The position numbers were made by a program, and so were the translations under genes. From Sediminimonas qiaohouensis DSM 21189 (lineage in GTDB: Bacteria; Pseudomonadota; Alphaproteobacteria; Rhodobacterales; Rhodobacteraceae): 35,697 bases of DNA. Below the pieces are notes generated by a model. It was not told where the DNA came from and ran no database searches. It saw nothing but the letters and a program-made list of their open reading frames with translations. Numbering within the stretch: the stretch's first letter is position 1; each line of letters opens with the position of its first letter. The stretch spans positions 1 to 35,697 of the forward strand of contig NZ_AUIJ01000030.1 in the NCBI RefSeq assembly GCF_000423645.1. Direction: 5' to 3'. Of this stretch, positions 15,579 through 25,723 are shown piece by piece.

Positions 15579-16774
15579 AGCGTAACGCTCCATTGCACGA
15601 TTGGATAAGCCGCTTTCCAGCCGGTCTTGGGGCCGAGCGGCGCAGCCTGGGACAGCTCGGCGCGCAAAAGATCGCCGCCATGCCGGGTATGGGCGCGGAT
15701 CAACAGCGCCTCGGTCTCAAGCGTGACGGCATTGGCGACAATGCGGGTCCCGGGTGCAAGCCGGGTGGTTAGCCAGTCGAGCAGGGTCTCGGATAAGCCC
15801 CCGCCGATGAACACGACGTCAGGCGCGGGCAAATCGGCCAGTGCATCAGGCGCCGTGCCAGTGATCACGGAGAGACGATCAACGCCCAAACGGTCGGCAT
15901 TGGCGCGGATCGTGTCGGCGCGATCTGCGCGCGGCTCGATCGTGTTGCACGATAGGGTGGAGTGGCTGAGCAGCCATTCGATACCGACAGATCCCGAACC
16001 GCCACCAATATCCCACAGATGCTCGAAAGGTTGGGGCGCGAGCGTCGAAAGCGTAAGTGCGCGGACTGGGCGCTTGGTCATCTGTCCGTCGCTGTCGAAC
16101 CAGTCATCAGGACGCCCCGAGGCCAGCGGCTGGGCGCGGCCCGTGCCTCGCACAGTGATGGCGGCACAGACCGGGTGGTGAAAACCGGTGTCGGGAAGCG
16201 ATTGCGCTTTGGTCCGGGTGACGCGTTCGCGCGGGCCGCCTAGCGATTCCATCACAGTGAGGGCGGAGGGGCCGAAGCCGGCTTCCGTCAGGTAGGTGGC
16301 CAGTTGGCGCACCGCATCGCCGTCGCGCAGAAGCACGATAAGGCGCTGCCCCTGCGCGAGAGCGGGGCGCAGGCGGGTAAGCGGGGCGGCATGCAGGCCG
16401 AAACAGGTGGTTGCCTCCAGCGGCCAGCCCATGTGGGACGCGGCGAGTGAAAAGGTTGACGGGCCGGGAAAGACGCGCCATTCACCGGGGTCGAGGCGTT
16501 TGGTCAGTGTCGTGCCCGCGCCAAACCAGAACGGATCGCCGGAGGCCAGTGCCACGACGCGCCGCGGTTTGAGGCCGAGCAACTGCGTGACTCCATCGGC
16601 GAAGGGAACCGGCCATTCGAGTGTCTGCGCCGTGAGGTCGGGCAGGAGCGCGAGATGTCGGGCCGGCCCCATGACGATTTCCGCTTGCGCGAGTGCGGTT
16701 CGGCTTGCAGGGGGCAAGCCGTCCGGTCCATCTTCGCCCAGACCGATGATGGTGAGCCAGGGAGTATCAGACAT
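15575..16774 (-). CDS. cobL: Precorrin-6Y C5,15-methyltransferase (decarboxylating) CobL
   Basis: The protein has 399 residues in two enzyme domains. Residues 1-~200 are the CbiE-like methylase (PWLTIIGLGEDG, LASGDPFWFGAGTTL, FPGPSTFSLAASHMGWPLE). Residues ~215-399 are the CbiT-like class-I methyltransferase (LWDIGGGSGSVGIEWL, VFIGGGLSETLLDWL). CobL methylates C-5 and C-15 of precorrin-6B and decarboxylates the C-12 acetate to give precorrin-8X. The chosen start at 16774 overlaps the cobK start on the other strand (shared CATG). An ATG at 16804 is possible but lacks a ribosome site and adds a non-family leader. Confidence 0.94.
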   Translation of the reverse strand: MSDTPWLTIIGLGEDGPDGLPPASRTALAQAEIVMGPARHLALLPDLTAQTLEWPVPFADGVTQLLGLKPRRVVALASGDPFWFGAGTTLTKRLDPGEWRVFPGPSTFSLAASHMGWPLEATTCFGLHAAPLTRLRPALAQGQRLIVLLRDGDAVRQLATYLTEAGFGPSALTVMESLGGPRERVTRTKAQSLPDTGFHHPVCAAITVRGTGRAQPLASGRPDDWFDSDGQMTKRPVRALTLSTLAPQPFEHLWDIGGGSGSVGIEWLLSHSTLSCNTIEPRADRADTIRANADRLGVDRLSVITGTAPDALADLPAPDVVFIGGGLSETLLDWLTTRLAPGTRIVANAVTLETEALLIRAHTRHGGDLLRAELSQAAPLGPKTGWKAAYPIVQWSVTL

Positions 16775-17528
16775 GGCACCCAACCTGCTTATTCTGGGCG
16801 GCACGACAGAGGCGACGGCGCTCTGCCGACGCCTCGACGAGGAGGAGCTGCGTGCCAGGATTTCCTTTGCTGGTCGGGTGGAGCGTCCGGTGTCCCAGCC
16901 CGTGCCGCAGCGCGTCGGCGGCTTTGGCGGTGTGGCGGGCCTGGTCGATTACCTGAACGCAGAGGGTATCACCCATGTCGTGGATGCAACGCACCCCTTT
17001 GCCGCGCGGATGAGCGCCAACGCCGAGGCCGCCTGCTTTGAGGCCCGCGTGCGGCTGATCGCGCTGACCCGTCCGCCGTGGCAGGCGCAGGCGGGTGATA
17101 AATGGGAGCGCGTCCCCGATATCGCCGGGGCGGTGGCGGCCTTGGACCGCCCTGCGACCCGCGTCATGCTGGCCGTGGGGCGCATGCATTTGGACGACTT
17201 CGCGCCGAATCCGCAACATACCTACCTGCTGCGGATGGTGGACCAGCCCAAAGGGGCCTTGCCCTTTCCGAACTGTCACGTGGTCGTGGACCGAGGGCCA
17301 TTTTCCGAGGCGGGCGATCTGGCGTTGATGCGCGATCATGGGATTGGGCTGGTTGTTAGCAAGAACGCCGGCGGCACCGGCGCGGCTGCCAAGATCGTGG
17401 CGGCCCGCAAGCTGGGCCTGCCGGTTATCATGATCGACCGGCCCGCCCTTCAGTCGCGGGCCGAGGCGCATTCGGTGGTCGAGGTGCTGCGCTGGTTGGG
17501 TCATGATGACACCGATCGCGGCGTGTAG
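16773..17528 (+). CDS. cobK: Precorrin-6A reductase CobK
   Basis: The protein has 251 residues: NLLILGGTTEATALCRRL (nucleotide-binding start), THVVDATHPFAARMSANA, and SKNAGGTGAAAKIVAARKLG near the end, all CobK signatures. It reduces precorrin-6A to 6B with NADPH. AGGGAG at 16759-16764 lies 8 bp before the ATG. It is the only + strand gene inside the main operon: its ATG shares CATG with the cobL start on the other strand, and its 3' end overlaps cobJ by 28 bp. Its promoter must lie inside cobL, and its transcript is antisense to the junction of the minus-strand operon. Confidence 0.93.
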   Translation: MAPNLLILGGTTEATALCRRLDEEELRARISFAGRVERPVSQPVPQRVGGFGGVAGLVDYLNAEGITHVVDATHPFAARMSANAEAACFEARVRLIALTRPPWQAQAGDKWERVPDIAGAVAALDRPATRVMLAVGRMHLDDFAPNPQHTYLLRMVDQPKGALPFPNCHVVVDRGPFSEAGDLALMRDHGIGLVVSKNAGGTGAAAKIVAARKLGLPVIMIDRPALQSRAEAHSVVEVLRWLGHDDTDRGV

Positions 17529-18253
17529 ACGATCGGCGTGCCGTCGCGCGCGATGAGGCGCGTGGTCGAGGCGCCGACCAGAACCACGGTGCGCATGTCG
17601 GCCAACTCGGGTGCGCAGCCCGTCAGCGGCACCACGCGGATGGCTTCCTCAGGGGTCGAAACCGCGCGGGCGAAGATCACGGGACGGTCGTCGCTGCAGG
17701 CGTCGTTCAGGATATCCAGTGCTTTTTCAAAGCCTTCGGGACGGGATTTCGAGCGCGGGTTATAGAGGGCCATGGCGAAATCGGCCTCAACCGCCAGGCG
17801 GAGGCGCTTCTCGATGAGTGCCCAAGGCTTGAGATTGTCGGACAGGTTTATGGCGCAGAAATCATGGCCAAGGGGGGCACCCGCGCGCGCGGCGGCGGCC
17901 AGCATGGCGGTTATTCCGGGCAACACACGGATGTCGAGATCGCGCCAATGGGCGGGACCGTGCTCGACCGCTTCGAATACTGCCGCCGCCATGGCGAAGA
18001 CGCCGGGATCTCCGGAGGAGACGACCACGACGTTTTTCCCCTCGGACGCCATGTTGAGCGCGTGAGCGGCGCGGTCGATTTCGACCCGGTTGTCCGAGGC
18101 ATGCAGCGTCAGGCCCGGGCGCTCGGCGATGCGGGCGACATATGGAATATAGCCGACCACGTCAGACGCGGCGGCCAGTGCGGCTTGAACCTCTGGCGTG
18201 ATCAGCTCATCCGCTCCCGGCCCGAGCCCGGCGATAACAATGGACCCGCTCAT
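17501..18253 (-). CDS. cobJ: Precorrin-3B C17-methyltransferase CobJ
   Basis: The protein has 250 residues: VIAGLGPGADELITPEVQAA, DVVGYIPYVARI, SSGDPGVFAMAAAVFEAVE, INLSDNLKPWALIEKRL, and MALYNPRSKSR, the diagnostic CobJ/CbiH block. CobJ methylates C-17 and drives ring contraction to precorrin-4. It overlaps cobI by 4 bp (ATGA) and runs tail-to-tail into cobK. Continuation of transcription from cobJ to cobL has to pass through antisense cobK. Confidence 0.95.
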   Translation of the reverse strand: MSGSIVIAGLGPGADELITPEVQAALAAASDVVGYIPYVARIAERPGLTLHASDNRVEIDRAAHALNMASEGKNVVVVSSGDPGVFAMAAAVFEAVEHGPAHWRDLDIRVLPGITAMLAAAARAGAPLGHDFCAINLSDNLKPWALIEKRLRLAVEADFAMALYNPRSKSRPEGFEKALDILNDACSDDRPVIFARAVSTPEEAIRVVPLTGCAPELADMRTVVLVGASTTRLIARDGTPIVYTPRSVSS

Positions 18254-19011
18254 GGTCTGCGCCCCTGTCCGTGCACGACGATGATCGAGAAATAGGGCGT
18301 GACCTTGCCGTTCGCTTCCGTCAGGCGGGCGACAGTCTGGCCCGGCATGGCGGCGTATTCAACCAGCCAGGCCTCTTCATAGCGCCCGGCGGCTTGCAAT
18401 GCGCGGCGCACCTTGTCGATATTGCGCCCGATCTTCATTATCACCAACGCGTCGGTGCTTGCCATGCGGCGGGTCAGGTCGTCCTCGGACGCGGTTCCCA
18501 TGAGAACAGTCAGCACGTCATCGCCCCAGGTGATCGGGGTGCCGGTGGCCGTCCAGGCGGCGGACATGCCGGTTATGGCAGGCACGACCTCGACAGGGAC
18601 ATGGTTCACGAGGCGCATGTAGAGATGCATGAAAGAGCCGTAGAAAAACGGGTCGCCCTCGCACAGAACCACCACGTCCTCGCCCCGCGCGGCCAGCCCG
18701 CGCAAGATGTCGGTGTAGGTTTCGTAGAACTTGGACAGCATTTGGTTGTAGCGCGGATCGGTGAGCGGGATCTCGGTTGTCACGGGGTATTCCATCGGTA
18801 CCTCGCAGGCCGCCGCCGGGATCAGACCCTCCACGATTTGTCGGGCTTGCCCCTTGCGTCCAGCCTTGCGGAAAAACGCTACGTGGCGGGCCCCGCGCAG
18901 AAGCCTGTCGGCCTTGACCGTCATCAAGTCAGGATCGCCCGGCCCAAGCCCGAGGCCATAGATGGTCCCCATCGGGGTCGGGGGCGCAGTGGGGGTATCG
19001 GTCGTGGTCAT
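18250..19011 (-). CDS. cobI: Precorrin-2 C20-methyltransferase CobI
   Basis: The protein has 253 residues: GTIYGLGLGPGDPDLMTVKA, FFRKAGRKGQARQI, CEGDPFFYGSFMHLYMRL, PAITGMSAAWTATGTPITWG, and MKIGRNIDKVRRAL, which are CobI features. It converts precorrin-2 to precorrin-3A. The start at 19011 is taken because it makes an ATGA overlap with the cobH stop; the frame stays open to 19182 but lies over cobH. MGTIYGLG 13 codons further in is an alternative start. Confidence 0.95.
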   Translation of the reverse strand: MTTTDTPTAPPTPMGTIYGLGLGPGDPDLMTVKADRLLRGARHVAFFRKAGRKGQARQIVEGLIPAAACEVPMEYPVTTEIPLTDPRYNQMLSKFYETYTDILRGLAARGEDVVVLCEGDPFFYGSFMHLYMRLVNHVPVEVVPAITGMSAAWTATGTPITWGDDVLTVLMGTASEDDLTRRMASTDALVIMKIGRNIDKVRRALQAAGRYEEAWLVEYAAMPGQTVARLTEANGKVTPYFSIIVVHGQGRRP

Positions 19012-19637
19012 TCGGCACGGCTCGCGATGGCGTTGATGGCGGCCACGGTGATGGCCGACCCGCCAAGGCGGCCTTCTACGATGCAGCACGGCGATGGCTG
19101 GGCCTGCCAGAGGGCCTCTTTGCTTTCGGCGGCGCCGATAAATCCGACCGGGCAGCCGATGATTGCCGCGGGGCGCGGGCACTCGGGGTCCTCAAGCATG
19201 TTGAGCAGGTGAAAAAGCGCCGTGGGCGCGTTGCCGATCGCCACCAATGCGCCGTCCAGATGGGGGCGCCAAAGCTCCAGCGCGGCGGCGGAACGGGTGT
19301 TGGCCATCTGTTGGGCCCGGTCCCGGATGCCGTCGGCATGCAGCGTGCAAATCACCGCGTTCTCGGCAGGCAGGCGCGGGCGGGTCACGCCTTCGGAAAC
19401 CATGCGCGCGTCACACAGGATCGGCGCGCCGTTTTGCAGGGCTCCGCGTGCCGCCGTGGCGAAATCGGGGGAAAAATGGATATGGTCCTCCAGCCCTACC
19501 ATGCCTGCGGCATGGATCATGCGCACAGCGATCTGTTCCTCGATCGGATCGAACCGGGCCAGATCGGCCTCGGCCCGGATGGTGGCGAAGGATTGGCGGT
19601 AGATGGCTGCGCCATCGGTTTCGTATTCATAAGGCAT
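19008..19637 (-). CDS. cobH: Precorrin-8X methylmutase CobH
   Basis: The protein has 209 residues. RMIHAAGMVGLEDHIHFSPD contains the His (~H42) that in Pseudomonas CobH is proposed to protonate the migrating methyl group. NAPTALFHLLNML and IIGCPVGFIGAAESKEAL are family blocks. It moves the methyl group from C-11 to C-12 to form hydrogenobyrinic acid. The start is 6 bp after the cobG stop, and the stop overlaps cobI by 4 bp. Confidence 0.95.
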   Translation of the reverse strand: MPYEYETDGAAIYRQSFATIRAEADLARFDPIEEQIAVRMIHAAGMVGLEDHIHFSPDFATAARGALQNGAPILCDARMVSEGVTRPRLPAENAVICTLHADGIRDRAQQMANTRSAAALELWRPHLDGALVAIGNAPTALFHLLNMLEDPECPRPAAIIGCPVGFIGAAESKEALWQAQPSPCCIVEGRLGGSAITVAAINAIASRAE

Positions 19638-19643
19638 GGTTTT

Positions 19644-20786
19644 TTACAGATCCGCTCCGGCCAGGATGACATCGGGGGTCAGCCCGGTCTTGTCGGGCTC
19701 GTCCCATGGGTGCCCGTTTTTTACAAGGTCAAAAGTACCATCTCGCCCGCTGAGGGTAGTGTCAGCCGCGGTTCGGCGGGCGCAGCTCTTGGCGCACCCC
19801 GAGACATGCAGACGGCCCTTGATATTGGGCGCCAGCGCGCGCGCCAACTCGCGGGTCTCGACACTGGCCTGCGGGCAGAACGGAGCACCGGGGCATGCAT
19901 CGACAGCCAGCAAAGGATCGCCCGGTGTGGTGATGAAGTGGCTGGTTTGCGGCATTTCGACCCCTTCGAGGAGGAAAAGCCGCCAAGGGGTTACGCGCAA
20001 CGCCGGGGCATTGGTCGTCTCAAAAAGGGCCCGTAGGGCAGCGGCGTCAACCTGCCCGAACGGTGCCCCCAGAAGTGCGCCTGTTTGCGTCTCTCCCGGG
20101 ACGGGCGGCGGCTGGTTCTGGATGGGCGCCGTGGTGGTCCAGCCCTGGGGCAGGGCGTGGCGGGTGAGCACGTTGGCCATGCGGCGCCGGGTCTCGTCCC
20201 GGTGGCGGTCGAACCAGTGGGCCATCTCCAGCAGCGCATCGCGCGCCGTCGCCTCGGTCACGGGGCGCCCAAGGGCACAGCCATCCGCGCGCAGGACAAG
20301 GCCCTCTGGGCTACGCTCAAAGCGGAAATCGGCCGAGTTACCGGTCAAGATCGGCACCGGTCCGGTATCAATGATCATGCCGACCTTGGCGGGTAACTCG
20401 GGCAGCGCATCCAACGCATGCAGGACCGTGCGGACAAGCCGGTCGGTCAGATCACCCGCACGCCAGAACGGCGTTACTATGATGTTTCTGCGGTTCTCTT
20501 GCGCGGGATCGGCATCCAGCAAAGCCAGCTTGTTCAAGGCCTGCAGGAGCATTTCATGCGCCTCAGGCGCGACGCCCCGGATTTGAAGGTTTGCCCGGTT
20601 GGTGAGATCGACAAAGCCGTTGCCATAGTCCAACGCCAGATCGCAAAGCCCAAGGGCCTGCTCGGCAGTAAACCGGGCGCGCCTTGGCCTGATGCGGACG
20701 ACAAGTCCGTCGCCGGACATCATCGGACGATGCGCGCCGGGGCACCAGCCCTTGATTTGCGGAGGTTGCGCGGCACGCACGGTCAT
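19644..20786 (-). CDS. cobG: Precorrin-3B synthase CobG
   Basis: The protein has 380 residues and is related to sulfite/nitrite reductases. Residues ~10-80 are the ferredoxin-like half ([20 protein letters not shown]). Cysteine ligands for a [4Fe-4S] cluster are seen as [12 protein letters not shown] and [12 protein letters not shown] near the C-terminus. CobG uses O2 to hydroxylate precorrin-3A and form the gamma-lactone, so its presence marks the aerobic pathway. The start at 20786 makes an ATGA overlap with cobN; longer reading of the frame to 21068 runs into cobN. Confidence 0.94.
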   Translation of the reverse strand: MTVRAAQPPQIKGWCPGAHRPMMSGDGLVVRIRPRRARFTAEQALGLCDLALDYGNGFVDLTNRANLQIRGVAPEAHEMLLQALNKLALLDADPAQENRRNIIVTPFWRAGDLTDRLVRTVLHALDALPELPAKVGMIIDTGPVPILTGNSADFRFERSPEGLVLRADGCALGRPVTEATARDALLEMAHWFDRHRDETRRRMANVLTRHALPQGWTTTAPIQNQPPPVPGETQTGALLGAPFGQVDAAALRALFETTNAPALRVTPWRLFLLEGVEMPQTSHFITTPGDPLLAVDACPGAPFCPQASVETRELARALAPNIKGRLHVSGCAKSCARRTAADTTLSGRDGTFDLVKNGHPWDEPDKTGLTPDVILAGADL

Positions 20787-23700
20787 GTGCCCGTCTCCAG
20801 GTCCGCACGGATCGAATTGCGGCGCGTCTGCCAGAGGCCGGCGGCCAAAAGCGCGTTGAACCGGTCGCGCATCGTAGTTAGCGCCTCGGGGTTCGTATCG
20901 GCCATGAAACGCTCGACCTCCTCGTTGCCGAGGGTAGCGTCGTGGTAGAGATCGAACAGGTGCGGCGATACTGCGCCAGCGAGATGAGCGAACGCAGCCA
21001 TGTGATCGAGGGTCGCGGCAATCTCGGCCGCGCCGCGAAAGCCGTGCTTCTGCATGCCCGCGATCCATGCCGGATTGGAGGCGCGGGCCTGCACCACGCG
21101 CGCGATCTCTTCGGGCAGGGTGCGCGCGCGGGGGCGCGCCGGATTGGTGTTGTCGAAATGGTAGAGCGTCGCGTTGCCGCCGGTGACGGCCTGTGCCGCG
21201 GCGAACCCGGCCTCGTGCGTGGCATAATCGGACGCCAGCAGAAGGTCGGTCTCGGGCAGGTCCTGAAGATGGACAAAGGCGTCGGCCTGCGCGACCCGTG
21301 CGCGGATACCTTGCGGGTCGCGGTGGGCCGCGTTACCGTCAAGCGCCCAGGCCGACGCGCTTAGCCAAGCTTCGCCCACGCGCTGGCGGCCGGTTTTGCT
21401 GTAATCCTCGATCATGTCGCCCATGCCAAGGCCGAAGCTGCCCGGCGCTGGCCCGTAGACCCGCGCCAGATCATGGCGCCCGGCATAGGGGTTCCAGTCC
21501 GGCGCCTCGTCCCGCTCGGCCAGCGCACGGATGGCCTGACCAAAAAGCGCCGACAGCGTCGGGAACACGTCACGGAACAGGCCCGAGACCCGCAGAGTCA
21601 CGTCAATCCGGGGACGGTCAAGCTCGGCGATCGGCAGCACCTCGATCCCGCTGACCCGCTCAGACCCCGCGTCCCAGACCGGTTTCACGCCCAGAAGATG
21701 CAGCGCCATGGCAAATTCCTCACCGGCGGTGCGCATGGTGGCCGACCCCCACAGATCGACGATTAGTCCGCGCGGCCAATCGCCTTCGTCCTGCAAGTGG
21801 TGGCGGACCAGCTCTTCGGCCAATTTGGCGCCCTGCGCATACGCGGCGCGGGTGGGGACAGAGCGCGGGTCGGTCGTATAGATGTTGCGCCCGGTGGGCA
21901 GCACGTCGGTACGCCCGCGATAGGGCGATCCGGAGGGTCCGGCCGCGATCCTTTTGCCATCCAGCGCGTCCAGAAGAGCCTGCCGTTCAGCTATTGTGCT
22001 GGCTTCGGTGTCGATTTCCGAGGGGGCAGCGGGTCGCCCCCAGACATGCAGCCCCTCGCCGAATTGGCTTTCCTTGATATCGCAGACAAATCGGTCGATG
22101 CGGGTGATCGCTTCGGCACTGCAACTGGCGCGGTCAAGCCCGAGGTCCTGTTCCACCCCGAGGCTTTGCGCCTCGGCACGGATATCCGATTGCAGCCGGT
22201 CGCGGCGCTTGGGGTCCAGCCCGTCGGCATTAGAAAACTCGTCCAGCAGCGCCTCCAGCCTGATCAACCGGTTGGGGGTTTCGCTGACGCGAAGGGGCGG
22301 CGGGACATGGCCCAGCGTCACGGCCCCGATGCGCCGTTTGGCCTGCGCAGCCTCGCCCGGGTCATTCACGATGAACGGATAGACGACAGGCAACCCGCCG
22401 GTCAGCACGTCGGGCCAGCAGGTGGCCGACAGGGCCACGGACTTGCCCGGCAACCATTCCAGCGTGCCATGGGCGCCGATATGGATCAGCGCGTCGGCCT
22501 GTTCCTGAAGCCAAAGGTAAAACGCCACGTAGGCATGGCGCGGGGTGCGCGACAGGTCGTGGTAGGTATCCTCGCGGGTTTCGGGCGTGCCGCGTTCGGG
22601 TTGCAGCGCTACAAGTGCATTGCCCAGCCGGCATGCGGCAAAGCGGAACTGTCCGTCCTGCGCCTCGGCTGCGGGATCGCCCCAGGTTTGCCACAGATCG
22701 TCCTGCAATCGCTGCGGCACGCTGCGCAGGGCGGCACGATAGGACGCCAGCGGCCAAGTCATATCGCGGGCCAGTAATGTCTGTTCCAGTGCGGAGGGCG
22801 TTGTGTCAACGGCGTAGCCCGCCTCGCGTAGATCCTCGAGGATCGCCCGGGCCGAGGCGGGCGCGTCAAGCCCCACCGCGTGGCCCATGTTCCAGTCCTT
22901 GCCCGGATAGGTGGACAGAACAAGCGCGGGCCGCCGCGCGGCGGCCGGCCTGCCTGCCAACGCCAGCCACCCTTCGACCCGGTCGGTGATGGCATCAACG
23001 CGGTCAGATGCTGCGCGATGCCCGAACCGGGCGAATTGCAGGTCGGGATCGCGCGCGCCTGCTTCCTTGAACGAGGCAACACCGCCCATGATCCGCCCGT
23101 CCACTTCCGGAAGCACCACATGCATGGCAAGATCGGTTGGCGACAACCCGCGTTCGGCCTCTGCCCAGGCGTCGCGTGTGGACGTGGCCAACGCCACCTG
23201 GAACACAGGCACTTCGCCCGCATCGAGGGGCGAGGATCCGTTGTCTCCCTTGCCCGAAAAGGCGGTGGCGTTGACGATAGCGTCGGGCTTGTAATGGGCC
23301 ACCTGTCGGGCAATCCAGCGCGCTACGTCGGGTGCTTTCAGCGATGGTGCGAAGAGAGCCAGAACGTCGTGGCCGCGCGCATGGAACCCGCGGGTCATGG
23401 CGGCCATCGGATCCAGATCGGCGGCGACCAGGTAGGAGCGGTAAAAGACCACGATCACCCGCGTTTTCTTTTGGCTGAAGATCGCTTCTTGCTGGCCCGG
23501 TAGGTCCGAATGCCCTGTGCCGATCTGTCCAAAAGAAGCGGCCGCTGGACAGGTTACGCCGTGCGTTTCTGTCCAGGCCCCTACCGGTGGCAGCATCTTG
23601 GCACCCTGCACCGGCCCTGCATAGAGCCCTGCCGCCAGCGCCATCTGCGCCAGCGCAGCCTGCGCGGCCACCACGCCGCCGGTGTCGCACAGGTGCTGCA

Positions 23701-24121
23701 ATCGGCGCAGGGTCGACACGGGCAGGGTGGACTGCGCGTCCAGCCGTGGGTCGGGGCGGCCATCGGCGGGCAGCACGGCGAGAGCGATGCCGCGCTGATC
23801 CGCCAGCGCCTTGACCTGTTGCAACCCGTAGGACCAGTAGGGCACTCCGCCGATCAAGCGGATCATGATGCCGCGCGCTCCAGCCAGCGTCTGCTCGATA
23901 TAGGTATCCACCGACAGCGGATGTTTCAGCGCCGCCAGGTTGGCCAGCCGCAACTGGGGTAGTTTGCCATGCGGTCCGCCGCCGCGATGCCAGGCTTCAG
24001 CAAACGCACCCAGATCGGAATCGGAAAACGAAAGAACCACCAGATCCGCCGGGCTTTGGCCCAGATCGGTGGGGGTGTCAGTTTCCTCAACCCCGTGGCT
24101 TTCGCGAAAGATCACATGCAT
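20783..24121 (-). CDS. cobN: Cobaltochelatase large subunit CobN
   Basis: The protein has 1112 residues, within the family range. Recognisable blocks include [78 protein letters not shown], and [18 protein letters not shown]. CobN binds hydrogenobyrinic acid a,c-diamide and inserts Co2+ together with the AAA+ partners CobS and CobT, which are not in this window and must be elsewhere. It lies 37 bp after cobW and overlaps cobG by 4 bp. It is the largest gene of the riboswitch-led operon. Confidence 0.96.
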   Translation of the reverse strand: MHVIFRESHGVEETDTPTDLGQSPADLVVLSFSDSDLGAFAEAWHRGGGPHGKLPQLRLANLAALKHPLSVDTYIEQTLAGARGIMIRLIGGVPYWSYGLQQVKALADQRGIALAVLPADGRPDPRLDAQSTLPVSTLRRLQHLCDTGGVVAAQAALAQMALAAGLYAGPVQGAKMLPPVGAWTETHGVTCPAAASFGQIGTGHSDLPGQQEAIFSQKKTRVIVVFYRSYLVAADLDPMAAMTRGFHARGHDVLALFAPSLKAPDVARWIARQVAHYKPDAIVNATAFSGKGDNGSSPLDAGEVPVFQVALATSTRDAWAEAERGLSPTDLAMHVVLPEVDGRIMGGVASFKEAGARDPDLQFARFGHRAASDRVDAITDRVEGWLALAGRPAAARRPALVLSTYPGKDWNMGHAVGLDAPASARAILEDLREAGYAVDTTPSALEQTLLARDMTWPLASYRAALRSVPQRLQDDLWQTWGDPAAEAQDGQFRFAACRLGNALVALQPERGTPETREDTYHDLSRTPRHAYVAFYLWLQEQADALIHIGAHGTLEWLPGKSVALSATCWPDVLTGGLPVVYPFIVNDPGEAAQAKRRIGAVTLGHVPPPLRVSETPNRLIRLEALLDEFSNADGLDPKRRDRLQSDIRAEAQSLGVEQDLGLDRASCSAEAITRIDRFVCDIKESQFGEGLHVWGRPAAPSEIDTEASTIAERQALLDALDGKRIAAGPSGSPYRGRTDVLPTGRNIYTTDPRSVPTRAAYAQGAKLAEELVRHHLQDEGDWPRGLIVDLWGSATMRTAGEEFAMALHLLGVKPVWDAGSERVSGIEVLPIAELDRPRIDVTLRVSGLFRDVFPTLSALFGQAIRALAERDEAPDWNPYAGRHDLARVYGPAPGSFGLGMGDMIEDYSKTGRQRVGEAWLSASAWALDGNAAHRDPQGIRARVAQADAFVHLQDLPETDLLLASDYATHEAGFAAAQAVTGGNATLYHFDNTNPARPRARTLPEEIARVVQARASNPAWIAGMQKHGFRGAAEIAATLDHMAAFAHLAGAVSPHLFDLYHDATLGNEEVERFMADTNPEALTTMRDRFNALLAAGLWQTRRNSIRADLETGT

Positions 24122-24158
24122 GGCGGGTATCCGTAGGCCGTGTCAGCCCTTAAAAGCC

Positions 24159-25214
24159 TCATTCGGCGGCGTGGGCAGCGGCCCCGAGCGCGGCGCGGAT
24201 CGTGTCGGGGTGGATGTCGTCATGTTCAGCGATCACCACGAGTCGGCCCTGGCGCGCCTCGTCAGCCGTCCAGAGACGGTCGAACTGGTGGCGCACCCGC
24301 GCGCCTACGGCCTGCACCAGCAGCCGCATGGGTTTGCCCGCGACGCTCGCATAGCCCTTGACCCGCAGGATGTTGTGCGACCGGGCCAGGTCCTCGATGG
24401 CCGAAGCCAGTTGGGCAGCGTCGGACAGTTCGGGGATGTCGACGACGATCGATTCGAACTCTTCGTGATCGTGATCTTGGGCTTCGTCATGGTGGCTGGG
24501 GCGGGCGTTCATGTCATCCTCGGCGGCAGCGCCCAGGCCAAGCACGATACGTGCGTCAACCACGCCTTCGGCCACTTCGATCACGGGGAGGGGGCGCGGC
24601 GCGTCGGCGGCGATGCTCTCTTTAGCGCGCGCAACGCCCTCGGGGCCGGCAAGGTCGGGCTTGGTCAGCAGAATGATGTCGGCGCAGGCGATTTGATCCT
24701 CAAAGACCTCGGACAAGGGCGTTTCGTGATCGAGGCTGTCATCGGCCACGCGCTGTGCGTCCACCGCGGCCACGTCAGGCGCAAACCGGCCTGCGGCGAC
24801 GGCCTCGGCATCGGCCAGGGCGATCACGCCGTCCACGGTCACGGCCGAGCGGATATCGGGCCAGTCGAAGGCCTTGAGCAACGGTTTGGGCAGCGCCAGC
24901 CCGGAGGTCTCAATCAGGATATGATCCGGGCGCGGATCAAGTGCCATCAGCGCCTGGATCGTCGGGATGAAATCATCGGCCACGGTGCAGCAAATACAAC
25001 CGTTGGCCAGTTCCATGATGTTTTCGGCCGGGCAATCGGGGATCGCGCAGCTTTTCAGGATTTCGCCATCGACGCCGACATCGCCGAATTCATTGACCAC
25101 CACGGCAAGACGCTTGCCGTCCGGATTTTGCATCAGGTGACGGATCAGCGTGGTTTTTCCCGAGCCGAGAAAGCCGGTGATCACGGTAACGGGTAGCTTG
25201 GCGAGATTGGTCAT
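24159..25214 (-). CDS. cobW: CobW GTPase, metal chaperone
   Basis: The protein has 351 residues. The P-loop ITGFLGSGKTTLIRHLM, Zn/Co-binding GCICCTVADDF (C-x-C-C), ETSGLALPKPLL and LLTKPDLAG (NKxD-like) define the COG0523 GTPase. A His/Asp-rich stretch, HHDEAQDHDHEE, at ~242-253 lies before the C-terminal CobW_C domain. Members load metal onto target enzymes; its place before cobN suggests delivery of Co2+ to the chelatase. It overlaps the upstream DUF1636 gene by 4 bp (ATGA). Confidence 0.94.
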   Translation of the reverse strand: MTNLAKLPVTVITGFLGSGKTTLIRHLMQNPDGKRLAVVVNEFGDVGVDGEILKSCAIPDCPAENIMELANGCICCTVADDFIPTIQALMALDPRPDHILIETSGLALPKPLLKAFDWPDIRSAVTVDGVIALADAEAVAAGRFAPDVAAVDAQRVADDSLDHETPLSEVFEDQIACADIILLTKPDLAGPEGVARAKESIAADAPRPLPVIEVAEGVVDARIVLGLGAAAEDDMNARPSHHDEAQDHDHEEFESIVVDIPELSDAAQLASAIEDLARSHNILRVKGYASVAGKPMRLLVQAVGARVRHQFDRLWTADEARQGRLVVIAEHDDIHPDTIRAALGAAAHAAE

Positions 25215-25621
25215 GTTTTGTCAGCCTCCGGGGCGGGGTTGTCGGTAAGCGGGGGGATACGGGCCACGCAATTGCGTTTGAAATGCTCGGGTCGCTCGCG
25301 CCACGGGATCAGCCCGTCCCCGGTGGCGTGATAAAGCTTGGCGCCCTCAAGGATGACGTCTGGTTGCGACACTTCATTGATGCTGCCGTAGATATAGGTC
25401 CAGCGGTCGCCGCCGCGCAGCGCCACGGTGCAGCCGTTGTCGCAGTTTTGCAGGCACTCGACGGGCGTCAGGCGCAGGCCCGCGGGCAACTCTTTGGCGC
25501 ACAACGCGTCGTAAAGGCGCTGTCCGGGGCGGCGGTCGTCCTCGGGTGCTTCCTGGCCGCGGCGGCACTTGACGCAAACGAGCAGTTCGGTGGTGACCGG
25601 GGGGGCATGCGCGTCTTTCAT
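25211..25621 (-). CDS. DUF1636 family cysteine-rich protein (first gene of the main cob operon)
   Basis: The protein has 136 residues from ATG 25621; the frame is also open from an ATG at 25663 (150 residues), and neither has a strong ribosome site. Motifs are LLVCVKCRRGQ (C-x-x-C), VECLQNCDNGCTVALRGGDR and YIYGSI, the DUF1636 pattern, here with one extra Cys in the second cluster. It follows the cobalamin riboswitch directly and is translationally coupled to cobW. The role is unknown; an iron-sulfur or metal-handling function is inferred from cysteines and neighbours. Confidence 0.82.
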   Translation of the reverse strand: MKDAHAPPVTTELLVCVKCRRGQEAPEDDRRPGQRLYDALCAKELPAGLRLTPVECLQNCDNGCTVALRGGDRWTYIYGSINEVSQPDVILEGAKLYHATGDGLIPWRERPEHFKRNCVARIPPLTDNPAPEADKT

Positions 25622-25723
25622 CTGCTCGTCCCTTATCGGGGCACGGGGCAGGATGGCGGGCATTGCTCAGCTCGGAGCCCTGATCCCGACACCGGAACAC
25701 CCCGTCCGGTTTCGTAAATCTCA

